From the NCBI GenBank assembly GCA_029990175.1, contig JARKIP010000042.1, positions 1,550,001 through 1,614,000 on the forward strand: a stretch of 64,000 bases of DNA. Reading direction: 5' to 3'. The DNA is from Petunia secreta. Taxonomy: Eukaryota; Streptophyta; Magnoliopsida; Solanales; Solanaceae. Each line of letters starts with the position of its first letter. Position 1 is the stretch's first letter. Shown one piece after another: positions 41,793-53,844 of this stretch. The notes below the pieces were generated by a model. The model was not told the origin of the DNA. It searched no databases and worked only from the letters and a program-made list of their open reading frames with translations. Made by a program: the position numbers and the translations under genes.

Positions 41793-42771
41793 GATACCTA
41801 ACAAAACAAACGACAATCTTAGCTAACTCGATTGTTGCAGTTTCATATGTGTATCAGTTTTACACCGGTGAAAGAGGTTCAAATATGCCCCTGTGCTATA
41901 CGTAAGGGACATAAATGCCCTTAATTACACTTAATTGAGCTTAATTAAGCATAACCCTCCTTCCGTCTGTGATGAAGTGCAATATTGGGCCATTGGAGGG
42001 TAATATTGAGTCAAAGCATAAACGGCGAGGGCACACGTAGACTCAAGTTTAAACGGAGGGTATCCGTGTCCAATTTCGCAAACCACAGGGGCAAATTTGG
42101 CCCTTTTCCCTTAAAACAATGTAAGATAGTCTATCATCAGTCAAGTACATATTGAAGGCCTTATAGCTACATATAAATTAGAGTCAGCTCAATAATTTAT
42201 CTCCACTTCTTCACGTATAACATCCCCCTTCCCATAATACTTTGATACAACTTAGAAACGGAAAGATTCCTTTTAATTTCAACTTGTGTGAGATTAAACG
42301 CCAGAGGAAGAGTATATTATATTTTTTTAAAAATAAAAATCAAATATTTTTGTCAGTTTGTATGCTAAAATTCATTTCCCAAATCCCGAAATGCTTATTG
42401 CAATTATTCTCAGCAATCTATCACTTCTTTATCACGTAGCAAGACAATTGCTTCAACAAACGGGAAGAGAAGATGATTATAGCATTAGAGATACCGGTGC
42501 CTGTTCCCGAATGGTTTAGCAATCGACTTTGGCTCTTCTATAGTTTGTGCATACTTTTTACTGATAGTAATAGACGTACAATGGGAACAAAAAGAAAAAC
42601 AACAGGAATTTGTAGACATAACGAGATGTATTATTACTAAGCTCACATAAAGAGTAGTTTTTCCGCTCAATATCAACTTTAAGGGCATATTTCTTGCTTT
42701 TTCATTTTCTATCCATGACAAGAATAAAGCATCATAAAACAAGAAAAATATCAATACCCATCTCAATTCTA

Positions 42772-43174
42772 TGTTATGATCCTTTGCAAGGTATGAGACT
42801 TGAGTCCCACATCAGTCAAACAGGGGTTGATGAGGGGCTTACATGGTCTTGGACTCTTACACCTTAATAGCTAGCTTTTGGGGTATGTTTCTCTCAAGAT
42901 TGTATCAATGGTATCAGAGTCACCCATCACCCTCCATGAACAGCCCCTGGGATGGTGACGCCGACATTACAATGTTCGTTCGGAGCTAGAAATCTCTAGC
43001 GCACAGACCTCGAGGACGACGGTGCGGAGCATGGTGGTTTGTTATGATCCATTGCAAGCTATGGGACTTGAGTTCCACATCGGTCAGATGGGGGGGCTCG
43101 TGGGGATTATATAGCCTTCAGCTTTCCACCTTAATAGCTAACTTTTGGGGTGTAGTTCTTTCAAGGTTGTACCA
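42772..43174 (+). mobile_element. TRIM retrotransposon
   Basis: Two short LTRs, 42772-42907 and 43040-43174, both start TGTTATGATCC and contain TTTTGGGGTGTA/TTTTGGGGTATG. TGGTATCAGAG at 42909-42919 is a good primer site for initiator Met tRNA, one base after the first LTR. The interior is only about 130 bases and non-coding. Such elements need enzymes from other retrotransposons. TTCTA precedes the 5' LTR and occurs again at 43197-43201, 22 bases beyond the expected 3' end. Confidence 0.8.
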
Positions 43175-43448
43175 ATATCTCTCATATCTCTAGGTATTCT
43201 ATCCATGACCTGAATAAAGCATCATAAAAGTGGAGAAATGTCCAACCCTATTCAAACCTTTTGTTTGGGTATCGTTAGAGAGTTGATAAGTAGAACAAAA
43301 GCCAACAAAACATCTTATGGGAAACTTCAGTCTAAATAGAAACTTCCAATTCTATTGGAGTAAACCTGCAAGTGACATGTGAATTTGAATTAAATAAAAC
43401 AACTGCAGAGAAGGGTCCAAACCACTTGTGAGACCTTACTTCTGGGAT

Positions 43449-43548
43449 TAGAGCACTATCACTGCTGCTACCAAATTGCTTTTAGTTATCCTTATATAAA
43501 TTGCTTTTATCTTATGAATCAATTAGTTAGCGTAGATAGTTATTTAGT
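43449..43548 (+). repeat. 100-bp direct repeat left of the Copia remnant
   Basis: AGAGCACTATCACTGCTGCTACC and the following sequence match 48953-49051 closely. The two copies flank the Copia remnant and may be parts of its LTRs. Confidence 0.7.
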
Positions 43549-43787
43549 TTAACACACAACGAACTGGAGTTGATTTTCACTCCACCTTCAGCCCGATAAT
43601 CAAGCCTACCATTATTCACATGGTCCAATCTATTACCCTTCAACTTAATTGGGCACTTCGCAACCTTGAAGAAGAAGTATATATAACGCATCCACGGGGT
43701 TTTATTGATGTTGCTCGCCTCTCACATATTTGTCGCTTGCACAAGGCTATTATTGCCTGAAATAAGCCCCTCGGGCACGGTATAATA

Positions 43788-46375
43788 TGTTGACACCCAA
43801 TTTTGTCCCTCATTTTTCTAAAATTGGCTATAATTCAACTTAAATATGTAATTTGGCTATTTGTGCAAAGTGTGCATTAGAAACCATGCATTTACGTGTG
43901 TTATCCCCTACTTATATATTACATACCTAAATGTGGCTATATTACGTAATTTTACATCATTTAGACTATTTGTCAAAATGTGAATATTTGCGCAATTTAA
44001 TACATTCATAATATATCACATAATTGCATCATTTAGGCTACAGGTCAAATTTATATCGATTTGCGATCATTTGTGCAAATTAGTAATTATTTGTAATCGC
44101 CTATATTTAAATAATTTTATTTGAGTTTATTTAATAATTATTTGTGCATTTTATAAAATATGTATATCTATATTTTTATTTATACCTTTAAGTTGAATAT
44201 TGGCCAATTTAAAAGAAAATGTCCATTTTTCTATTTACTTATTTTACTTCTCCTTTTGTTAAAATTTCCTACGAACCTGAACAATAGTCCATTTAGGTGC
44301 ATCCATTCTGTTAGAAATCAATTGCGATTTTCTTCCAATCATTTAGTTCAAATTCTCTTGAATATTCATATAATTATTTTATTCTAAAATATTTTTTTTC
44401 TATTATTTTAAAATCCTCTTTTGTCTTGAACCTAGACAAATGTTCGTCTAGATACTTTCGCAGTTGTATTTAAAATTTTATTATCTTCCTACTTTATTTT
44501 TGAATTAATTCACTCCTAAATTTCTATAATCATTTCGTGTCGAACCTAAACCAGTTTCTTAACCAAATACGTTCCCTTTATTTAAATTTTGAAAGAAAAC
44601 ATCTTCAAACCTTCTCCTTGATTTTATTACCTTTTTCAAATCTCTAATTACCTAACTCTCTCCCTTAATTCACTCCCATTCAAAAATTCCCCAATCACCT
44701 CCTATTTTCCTTAACCACTCTTTTCACAAAATATCATAAATACATCTTCTCCTACTTTACACAATCAGCACATATCCACCAAAAATAGCACATACAGAAA
44801 AGAACACACGCACACAGAGAACCCCAAAAAACAGAGGACCCACACGCAGACCCCTCTCTTTCTTGGGTTGTCTTCCTCACAACACATACCCTACAACTAC
44901 ACGCTCCCTTTCCATCACAATACACATATACAGTGCACATACGCACACTACCCCCTCGACCTTCCTTCTTCAACACCACCAGAAACAATGGTAGAACCAC
45001 CATCCAAACAGATCCAATTCCACACACAACAGACATACCATCACCCACCTCTTTTCTCCTCAATTACACAGTATAATACACATCTCAATATACACACATC
45101 CATAAACGAAACAGCAAAACACCAGTGAAAGGAAGCAATTACACAATACTACATTCCTTGTGGGTTATCTTCTTAAACATCCCCATCTCCTCCCCTTTAA
45201 CATAGCAAAAACAGCAACCACCCCCTCTTGGTCTTCTCCACTACACACACCATCACATATACAAAAATATCAGGATTATCCCGTCTTCTCCATTTTTTCA
45301 GACAAAAACAATATAAAAGGCTTCACACACACACATCGGTCGAGACCAGAAGCAGGAAATAGGGGATTGGGAAAAACGAAATCTGGAGAAACAGAGTAGT
45401 AGTTTTACATAGTTGCCACCGGCGACGAAGAGATGGTGGAGCCGGTGGCATCACTTGTTTTTAATTGGAGCACCAATTTCTGTTGTTATTTGATTTCGTT
45501 TTGGATATGATATTTTGTTGATGAGTATTATTGACAGGGCGAAGATTGGCAGAAACGGCGGGATGCAGAGTAGTAGCGACGCCGGTGACTTTCCGCCAAG
45601 ATCCGCCAGGCGATCGCTCCTCCCTTCTCCTTACTTCTGGTATCTTGAATATTCCTGGTTTGCCCGTCGATTGGTCTTGACTGGAAGTTTGCAGATGGGT
45701 CTTGTTATCCTTGTCGTGTTTAAACTTCGATATATCTGCTTCATGTTTCTGTTTAATTGATTCCGTCTCCTATCTTGTTATTATGACCCAGTCCCGTTAC
45801 TGTTCATTTGACCTGGTCTGATACTGATTGTTTTGGTTGAGAATTTTGCAGTTGCTTTTACGCTCGGTTTTGGCATAGAACTGGACAGTTATAATAAAAT
45901 AAGTCAATAAAAATAATTTAATAATTAATTTGAATTTGAGGTTTATTTGGACTGATTTAAACATGATACTACACTTAGGCCAATGACGTTTGGAGGCCTA
46001 AAATCAATCCTATTACACACCCCGCGTCCCTAAAAACAAATAGGCGATGACGATGTATATCACTTTGCAAAGTAAGTGATAGTGGAGTGGTGGGATTAAA
46101 GGTACTTGGCATGGCAACACGACCAGCCGGCGTGTTTGCAGCCGTACCGACATCCTTAACCTCTGCTTGATGCAATACATATTCTCATCCTACACTTTTA
46201 TAAAATCCCTTTCCCCCCTTATTTTAATTAAATAATTAATCTTGATATTTTATACTATTACTAGTATTTATTATTATTATTATTACTAACTCATTTTTTA
46301 TAGTTTTTGTAAGATAAAATTGGATAAGAGACGACGGTCTAATTTGAAAAGAACATTTAGAAAAAGATCCTTTTA

Positions 46376-46407
<32 letters not shown>

Positions 46408-46985
46408 CTTATTTTTATAATTATTAATTGATGTACTAATTCACATTTTTATATTTATTACGAGGTACATTGTGGCGGGATTACGAAAAGACGACACCTT
46501 AAAAAAGGACAAAATATCCAAAATCACTAGCTTTATTTAATTTAATTTTATTAATTTAATTTGCAATTTTTACTAACTTGTTTACTTATTTTGCAAGGCA
46601 TATTTGGACAAAGCTTAGCTGTTAGAAGAAGATAGACATTTATTTCATATGCTATTATTTTTATTTAAATTATATATTATAGTTTATTATTTAATATTTA
46701 CTTAGAATCCCAATTATAAAGTCTGGTCGGTAACTACATTTGATGGAGCTTGAGGTGCCTAACCCCTTCCTCTCGAGTTTACTTGAATCTCTTACCTAGA
46801 ATTTCTGGTTCATAGACTAAGTTTCGGAGTTAATTGTAAATATAGTTAGAAACAAAATAGGTGCCCTAATACGCCTAGTTAAAAAAATATGTTAGGTGGC
46901 GACTCCAACTCTTTACCCGTGAGTTACCCAATAAGTCGAGCCCTATTTCGAACTTTAACCGGTTCGGTAAAAATAGGATGCGACA
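43788..46985 (+). mobile_element. 3.2-kb solo LTR (TGTTGACA family) in the Copia remnant
   Basis: It starts TGTTGACACCCAATTTTGTC and ends AGGATGCGACA, flanked by TAATA (43783-43787) and TAATG (46986-46990), a duplication with one change. It belongs to the family of the 4.2-kb solo LTR at 32858. It holds (TTA)n at about 46375-46407 and a GC-richer part at 45410-45620. Open frames inside (44752-45399) are low-complexity and not convincing as genes. Confidence 0.85.
46375..46407. repeat. (TTA)n microsatellite
   Basis: About 11 uninterrupted units within the 3.2-kb solo LTR. Confidence 0.9.
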
Positions 46986-48528
46986 TAATGCACTTTGGAT
47001 GCTTCTTCATTCCTTGAGTTTTCCCAAAACTGAATATGATAGTTCCCTATTTGTTCAAGATGGCCTAGGTGATACCACGCACCTCTTAGTCTATGTTGAC
47101 GATATCGTAGTTACTGGTGGCAATTCTGTCATCGATAATAAGGTTGTATCTTCCCTAAATTTCTTTCTTGGTGTTGAAGTGCTTCGATATTCTAATGAAA
47201 TCATTTACCTCAAGCCAATTACATTAATGATATCTTAAGTGAGGAACTGATGTCTGAATGCAAAACTGCAAAAAGGCCAATGAGCGCATCTGAATTACTT
47301 AAGCTTAACGATAGAGCACAACGTACAGATGCGACACGCTATTGGAGAGTTCTTGGTAAGCTTCATTACTTGTCCTTCACTAGGCTAGATATTTCCTATG
47401 TCGTTAATAATTTATCTCATTTTATGCAAGCTCCGTCAAAAATTCATTGGAAAGCTATTAAACGGGTTCTTCGGTATCTTAGAGGTACAACTCAGTTTGG
47501 TCTGCATGTGTCTCCAAATGTTGACTTCAACCTACACAAGTATTCTGATGTTGATTGGGCTGGAGATCTCACTGATAGGTTAACCACCTCGGGTTATATT
47601 CTGTTTCTTGGCACTAATTCGATCATATGTTCTTTCAAAAAGTAGTATACACTCGCGCCTTCCTCCACATAAGCAGAATGTAGAGCGATAGCTAATGCCT
47701 CTAGCTGAAATGCTTTGGGTGAAAAATCTGTTGTCCGAGCTACACATTCCAGTTTATGTGATTCCTACTGTCTACTGTGACAACATTGGTGTCACTATCT
47801 ATGGAAAACCCCAGTCTTTTATTGTTGCATGAAACATGTTGAAGTCGACTTCTATTTTGTATGTAAACATGTCCAAAAAGAAAAAGCTCGTATCATTCAT
47901 GTTCATGCTACCGATCAAATAGCATATACACTTACAAAAGCACTTGCTAAGCTAGAATTTGATCAAAATCTGTTCAAGTTAGGCTTAGGCCTCATTTGTT
48001 TGCACTTCATAGAGGCTTGAATTTGAATAGTTCAGATTTTACCTCATTAAGTGCATTTATTTTTCTTTTAAAAAACACATAATAGATCTTAATATTTCTT
48101 AATAAAAAGATCTGTGGCAAAGTTATTGTATATCATACCGATCCTTAAAATTGATACGGCACAAATTTCAGAATAACTCCCACTTTTTTTTACTTCTTCT
48201 CATACCTCTCTCCCTCTATTTCCATATGCAAACTTAAAAAAAAAAAAAAAAATAACAACTTGAAAAATATCGATGTATACCAAATGTTATCGTAACTATT
48301 TCTTTGTTCAGACGGTAAAAAAACCACTCGTTTGCCTTTGTCTTTAATTTTTTTAACGGACTTGACAACGGTTTTTTCTCTCTTATTTGTATCTTTTTTG
48401 GGCTTCTTGATTTTTGAGCCTAATTAGCAGAAAACTAATTCTTGAGTGAAGGTTAAGTTTCTAATACCATTTTATTGCTGGATTTTTGGTTTTAGTTGTT
48501 GGCTATTAAGAAAATTTGTGTGTTATTG

Positions 48529-48535
48529 TTGTGTG

Positions 48536-48572
<37 letters not shown>
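48529..48572. repeat. (TG)n(TA)n microsatellite
   Basis: A TG run passes directly into a TA run. Confidence 0.95.
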
Positions 48573-48952
48573 TTCTTTCTCTTCTTGTATGGCTTTCTTT
48601 CAAGGAAGACAACTTCTTTAATCATACTTTGAATAGTGATCAATTTGATGTTGTTTGGTCCCTTTTTTTCTTGATAAACATAATACTTTTTTTCTTTTAA
48701 TGATATTTACTCTAATAATTTATTAATACATTATTATTATTATTATTATATTCAAATTATATATTATTATACTGAAATACAAATAAATTACACATATTTA
48801 GATATTAAAAAATTCAATCTTAAGTATTCAGTATTTAGATGAGGAAACATCATCTTAATATTCAGATTTACATTCAGATTCAAACATGTTAATCTTAATA
48901 AAAAAAAATGACCTCTTAGTGACACGTTGCGTGACTTTGGGGGCTTATTGGA

Positions 48953-49051
48953 GCACTATCACTGCTGCTACCAGATTGCTTTTAGTTATCCTTATTTAGA
49001 TTGTTATTATCTTACAGATCAGTTAGTTATATTAGATAGTTATTCACTTTT
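48953..49051 (+). repeat. 100-bp direct repeat right of the Copia remnant
   Basis: Pairs with 43449-43548 (GGAGCACTATCACTGCTGCTACC start). Confidence 0.7.
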
Positions 49052-49227
49052 ATCCCATACTTTAAACAGAATTCTTAAGTCCTTTTATTCAATCACAACT
49101 TCTGAGTAACTTTCTTTGAATTAAACAAGTGGTGACATCCAATAATCTAGAGTGAATTCTCTATCTCTTTTAAAATAATTTTGCTCATTAGATATATTGT
49201 TGTTGCAGTCGATGTAGAGAAGGGTAT

Positions 49228-50266
49228 TAAAAAAAAATACACCTTTGTGTCGGTGTAAGGATTTTTTTTTAAAAAAAATATAGCAATATTCTACAACTTT
49301 ATCAAACATAGCAATATTTTTTACCAATGCTACCAAACATAGCAAAAAAAACCTTATCATTTTTTTCTCCTCTATTCTCTCTCCTCTCTTCCCTCTTCTA
49401 TCTCTCCACACATCCCCACTGTCACCGCCCCTCCCCCTTCCCCGTCGCTAGCGACATCCCTCAAGCCCTGTCGTCGCGGGTGTCCCATCCCCCAAGCCCC
49501 GTCGTCGCCGGCCTCCGGCTTCACTGCTCTGCAACTATATTCTCCGTCATTTCAGATCATTCAACTAGATATGCTACTGATGTGGTTGACGACGGAGCTC
49601 CGGTGGCTCCCATTGTCACATGTTTTGCTGTCTACTATGGATCTGTTCAATTCTCCCGGCGGCTGCAGGTTGTTTTTTTTTTTTTTTTGGAGTTTTTATG
49701 GTTTGAAGGTTGTTGATTGTAGGGAATGTATAACATATGTATTCCCATTGTATGTGCGGTGTATGCTCTGTTTATACAGTGAATATATACCTGACATACA
49801 ATGGACATACAGTTACATATAATAAGTGTATAGAATATATTTTGGGGTTTATTCATTTATATGTGGTGTGATGTCCTGTGTATGCTCATGCATGCAAGGT
49901 ACATACAATAATCATAAAGAGAATACACAAACATACAATAATCATATGAGGTGTATGTATACTGTATTTTTACTGTATGCACAATGTATCATTGTCCCGC
50001 ACAATGAAAATAACATCAAAAAATTTTCAAAAAAAAAAAAAAACTAAAAAACAATTTCGGCGAACGGCATCTTGAGGCGGCGGCAGTCATGGGGTGGCGG
50101 CGACTGTGGGTGGCATAGTGTAGGAGAGGAACCTAGGATTTTATCATCCTTTTATGTGTATTTTCTATGTATTGAAAAAAAATATTGCTATATTTTGAAA
50201 ATGAAATAGTATTGACATTTTTGTGTAAAAAAGAATATTAGTTTATATAGCATATGTAAATTGCCC
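49228..50266. mobile_element. 1.04-kb insertion, class unknown
   Basis: Comparison with copy A (GGATATCAAAATATTC, about 29808-29823) shows an insertion between TAT (49225-49227) and TATCAAAATATTTAG (from 50267), so TAT may be a three-base duplication. The interior has ATATAGCAATATTC/AATATTGCTATATT at the two sides and a GC-rich block at 49420-49530. The short frames at 49327-49716 are low-complexity; no transposase is recognisable. Confidence 0.6.
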
Positions 50267-50573
50267 TATCAAAATATTTAGTACACCTTAAGCAAATTGG
50301 TACGTAGAAAGCCAACCATCAGATATATACATAGTAGCTCTGAAGACTTACTAGCCAACCTACAAAAATGTCAAATCAAATTCATTAATTATTATGAAAA
50401 TTACGTTTTAGATATACACATACATTTTAGGTTTATAAATCAGATTAGTGATTAGTTTTAGGATACTACTTTTTCAATCTCCTACTTATAACCACTAACA
50501 TATTCATCCATAATGTTTCCTTAAATCAATATATCGTATCGACAGTTATATTATTGCTTGGTAATCTTCTTTT

Positions 50574-51459
50574 TGAGAAGGTTGTTGTTTAGAAGATTGA
50601 AAAACAAAGGACCTGGTGAAGGACTTAGTCCTTAGTAGAAGGCATGACTGATCGAAAAAATCACGAGTTACTAATCTATGCAGAACTAGGAAAGCTTGGC
50701 GCGTGCATGTCTACTTATCTTAGTCAGCAAAAGCGTTCATGCCTGGGTTGTCTCTATGAAGTGTGAACGTAGAGTTGGTGCTATACAAGGATTATATCAC
50801 ATGGGATCTTCTCTTACCATATTTGATAAGTTTCCTAGAGATAAACTACTAGGGTTTTGAATACCCTATATAAGCAAGTAATTAAGGCAGCCGCTACTAT
50901 TCATTCATCACGAGAGTTGAGAGCAAATAAAAGGATATTCAGTTATTGATCGTGAATGAGTGGATAACTGCAGACAAACATTGAAGAACTTTGTGCTTAT
51001 TTAGAATATAGAATAGGTTCTTTATTATTGTTGTCGAGTAAAACTAGTTTTTATGTATTACCTATTTTGCTTAGTCTAAGAAGTATTATTTAGGTGAAAC
51101 TTGTGAGAACATTTTGTAAAAGCTAGAGTTTAGCTTTGAGAGTATTTAGGGTCTAGAGTGTAGCCCCTTGGTTATAGAGTTGGCAATCTAAAACTTGCTT
51201 GTTGTGTTAGTAAAAGAGTTTTCAAAATCCTAGAGTATGGGTCGTGGTTTTTTTCTCTCTTGAGCAAGGAGTTTTTCAAGTAAAAACTCCGTATTTTTTA
51301 CCTTCAGTATTTGTTCTGTGATTTGGTTAGTGTTGTGTAGAACGTATACAAGAACCTAGTTCTTGTTGTGAAGAACAAAGTTCTTAAGCAAAAATCAGAG
51401 GACATTATTCAACTCCCTCCTCCCCCCTTCTAATGTCCTGAAGAGGTGCACTGCGTACA
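50574..51459 (+). repeat. 5' LTR of the SIRE-type element
   Basis: Starts TGAGAAGGTTGTTG and ends CTGCGTACA. TATA box CTATATAAG near 50877. The 3' copy is at 60137-60994. Confidence 0.85.
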
Positions 51460-51461
51460 AG

Positions 51462-51474
51462 TGGTATCAAAGCA
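51462..51474 (+). promoter_or_regulatory. Primer binding site, initiator Met tRNA type
   Basis: TGGTATCAAAGCA, one base different from the usual TGGTATCAGAGC, directly after the 5' LTR. Confidence 0.85.
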
Positions 51475-51568
51475 GATCTTCTCACTGATAGGCTAACACT
51501 TAGAGAAGAATCTAGTCATGACTCATGAGTGTAGCACCAACTATCACTGAATGAAAGTCTTTTTGTAG

Positions 51569-52430
51569 GCCGCCGCAATTCAACGAACAATATTATGCAT
51601 GGTGGAAGAAGAAGATGTAGAACTTTATATGTGCTGAAGACTATGAATTATGGCTAATTGTCTCTGAAGGACCTTTGATTCTAAAAGACTGTTTGTGAAG
51701 GAGCTGCTATGAACCTAAGGACAAGGCTGAATACAATGAAGCAGATTACAAGATGATAGAGAAGAATCATAAAGTTAAAAGGCTAGTTATATGTGTCCTT
51801 GATCCTGAGGAGTTCAATAGAGTCTCCTCATACAAAACTACCAACGAAATCTGGGAAGCATTGGAAGTCGCACATGAAGGAACAAGTCAAGTCAAGAACT
51901 CAAAATGGAGCATGCTCAAAAGACAATTTGAACTGTTCACTATGGGAGACAAAGAATTGATCCAAGATATGATGATAAAACTGACCATCATTACAAATGA
52001 GACGAGGTCTTTGGATATGGACCTTTCAGAGATAGAGATGGTGGACAAGGTTCTCTGAACACTACCTGATTCATGGGAACCAAAGGTGAATGCTATTTTT
52101 GAATCTAAGCCATTGAAGTCTATAAAGCTGGAAGAACTGATTGAGAGCTTGAAAACTCATGAGATGATGACGGAATCCAGAAATAAGTCCGCACCTAAAA
52201 AGGAAAAGACCCTAGCATTGGAGGCCACTGAGGAAGGTGAGCTTGACATTCATGAGGTTGAGATGGCTATGTTGGTGCTCTCAGACAACAGCTCAACCTT
52301 TGTAAGTTCAAAGGATTCAAGAAGAAAACAAGTGACACGTTTGGTAAGAAGCACATTATTGACAGTCCAGACTACTCATGTTGTTTCAAATGCTTCAAGG
52401 AGGATCATGTTGTCATGAATTATCCTATGT
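51569..52430 (+). pseudogene. SIRE-type Gag remnant
   Basis: RPPQFNEQYYAWW-like start near 51570, then a stop, then the Gag core EFNRVSSYKTTNEIWEALEV and FTMGDKELIQDMMIKL, a further stop at about 52056, and LPDSWEPKVNAIFESKPLKS. A broken zinc knuckle lies near 52390-52425. It once formed the particle shell. At least three stops make it dead. Confidence 0.8.
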
Positions 52431-52674
52431 GGGAAACTGAGTTGATGAAGAATAGGGCTCTAAAAAAAGGACAAGGACAAAGACAAAGACAAAGATAAGG
52501 ATAAAAAGAAGACAAGGTGTCTACCAAACTTCAGGGCTGAAAGGAGGAAGAAGAAGGAAGCCCTCTATGTTACTTGGAGACCAACTGATAGTGAATCCAA
52601 TGCAGAAAAGGAATCTGATGATGAGTCTCCATTAGCACTGATGGGACTGAAAAATGACATCACTGAGGAGAAGG

Positions 52675-53234
52675 ATACATTTGAAATAACTAAAGGAAGA
52701 AATCCATCCAAACCTCTACTGTTTGAAGGAATTCATTACAAAGAATGGAAAAGGGAGATAAAGCTGTTTCTTCAGGCAATGGACTACAGTTTTTGAGTGA
52801 TTGTGAAAAGAGGACCTCATGTTCTTGTGAAAAGAGCTCCAAATGGATCTCTGGTACCTAAGCTAGTGGAAGAACTTACTTCACATGATCTGGACTGGCT
52901 TCAAGTGAATGCTAAGGCTGTACTAGCATTAAAATATGGGATGAACTTTAATGTGCTGGAGAAAGTGTTAAGATGTACTACAGCAAAGAAAATATGGAAG
53001 AAGCTGAAGGAACTTTACAATGAAGATCCCAAGAAGAAGGTATCAGCCCTCATGGCAACTGACGATGAAGACTCTGCCCATGCAGCTGAGGTAAGCCTCT
53101 CTGATCTTAAAGAAAAACTTCATACATACTCTCCTGAAAGTCTTTCATTAATAACTGCCCCTCTAATCGACAGATATGAAAAGTTGAAGGTTGAGAAGGA
53201 CCAACTGTCTGTCGTTGTGTCTGAATTAAAATAA
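52675..53234 (+). pseudogene. Second Gag-like module and coiled-coil segment in the SIRE-type element
   Basis: After the first Gag and its acidic linker (SPLALMGLKNDI) a second Gag-type start appears (PLLFEGIHYKEWKREIKLFL, a stop, then VLALKYGMNFNVLEKVLRCTTAKKIWKKLKEL). The acidic linker theme then returns (VSALMATDDEDS), followed by SLSDLKEKLH and a coiled coil. This suggests insertion or duplication of a Gag module. The ancestral arrangement cannot be judged from one copy. Confidence 0.55.
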
Positions 53235-53844
53235 AAGTGCAAGAACTTGGAAGAAGTTAATGATGAACTAGAGAAAACTAATGCCTCTTTTAATGGACAG
53301 GTTCTTGCATCTAAAAAGAAGGTCTCAGAACTTAAACTGGAAGTTGGTAGGATGAAAGAAGATATTGGGAAACAAATAATCAGTGGGGTTCAAACTTTCC
53401 TTGAAGGTGAGCTTAAATGAACAAATGAGATTTTTTGTCAAGAAACTGAAAAGAACAGAGTTTTTTAAGAAAAGATTGAAAAGGCTTATTATGAACTCAC
53501 AAGACTCACTAAATGCAATAAGTCCTCGGAAGCTATTAATTGGGTTCTTGAGAATCAGAATAAAGGCAAGAAGTGCTAATGTTTCAAGAAACCACTGCCA
53601 CCTTACAATCCCGAAAGCAAATATATAGGACTTCATGATAATATATTGTGAACCTTTTGTGGAAACACCGATCACTATAAAGAAAATTGCATAGCAGTTA
53701 AAAAGGCTAAAACTAAGAACAAAAGGCACATTCTACCCAGTTGGCCTAGGAAGGGACAATGATTCATCTTTTTTCTCATAAAAAGGGACCCACGATCGTC
53801 TGGGTTCCTAAAACAAACCCCTAATCTGTTTTGCAGGCTAGAGT

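Larger units (their letters stand above)
40414..42110. mobile_element. Pack-MULE (Mutator-like element with captured gene fragment)
   Basis: Terminal inverted repeats of about 280 bases (40414-40692 and 41830-42110) start GGGAAAATGGCC and end GGCCCTTTTCCC. A perfect nine-base duplication TTAAAACAA lies at 40405-40413 and 42111-42119, the length typical of Mutator-like elements. Copy A has the empty site (TCAAAACAATG, about 28793). The interior carries no transposase but holds a fragment of a chloroplast ATP synthase subunit gene on the - strand. Confidence 0.9.
43587..48019 (+). pseudogene. Copia reverse transcriptase-RNase H remnant, split by a solo LTR
   Basis: Left part 43587-43787: FSPIIKPTIIHMVQSI and NLEEEVYITHPRGFID belong to the Copia RT. 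Right part 46986-48019: LLVYVDDIVVTGG (the RT YVDD box), RYWRVLGKLHYLSFTRLDI, then RNase H (YSDVDWAGDLTDRLTTSGY) and a C-terminal piece ending VQKEKARIIHVHATDQIAYT. Stops and frame breaks occur throughout, and part of the RT before NLEEEV is deleted. Removing the 3.2-kb solo LTR and one duplication joins the two halves in frame (..RYN|ALWML..), which proves the order of events. Confidence 0.85.
48020..49227. other. Non-coding end of the Copia remnant
   Basis: AT-rich, with an A-run at about 48236-48252, a TG/TA microsatellite at 48529-48572, (TTA)n at about 48732-48750 and the second 100-bp direct repeat at 48953-49051. No gene. Confidence 0.5.

Noticed and set aside
44752..45399. Open frames on both strands around 45000
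   Set aside because: CA- and TC-rich sequence within the 3.2-kb solo LTR; compositional artefact.
48529..48572. TG/TA run as an origin or matrix attachment site
   Set aside because: A microsatellite alone does not support such a role.
49327..49856. 129-residue + strand frame and overlapping - strand frame
   Set aside because: Ser/Pro-rich start from a CT-rich leader and no domain; part of an unclassified insertion.
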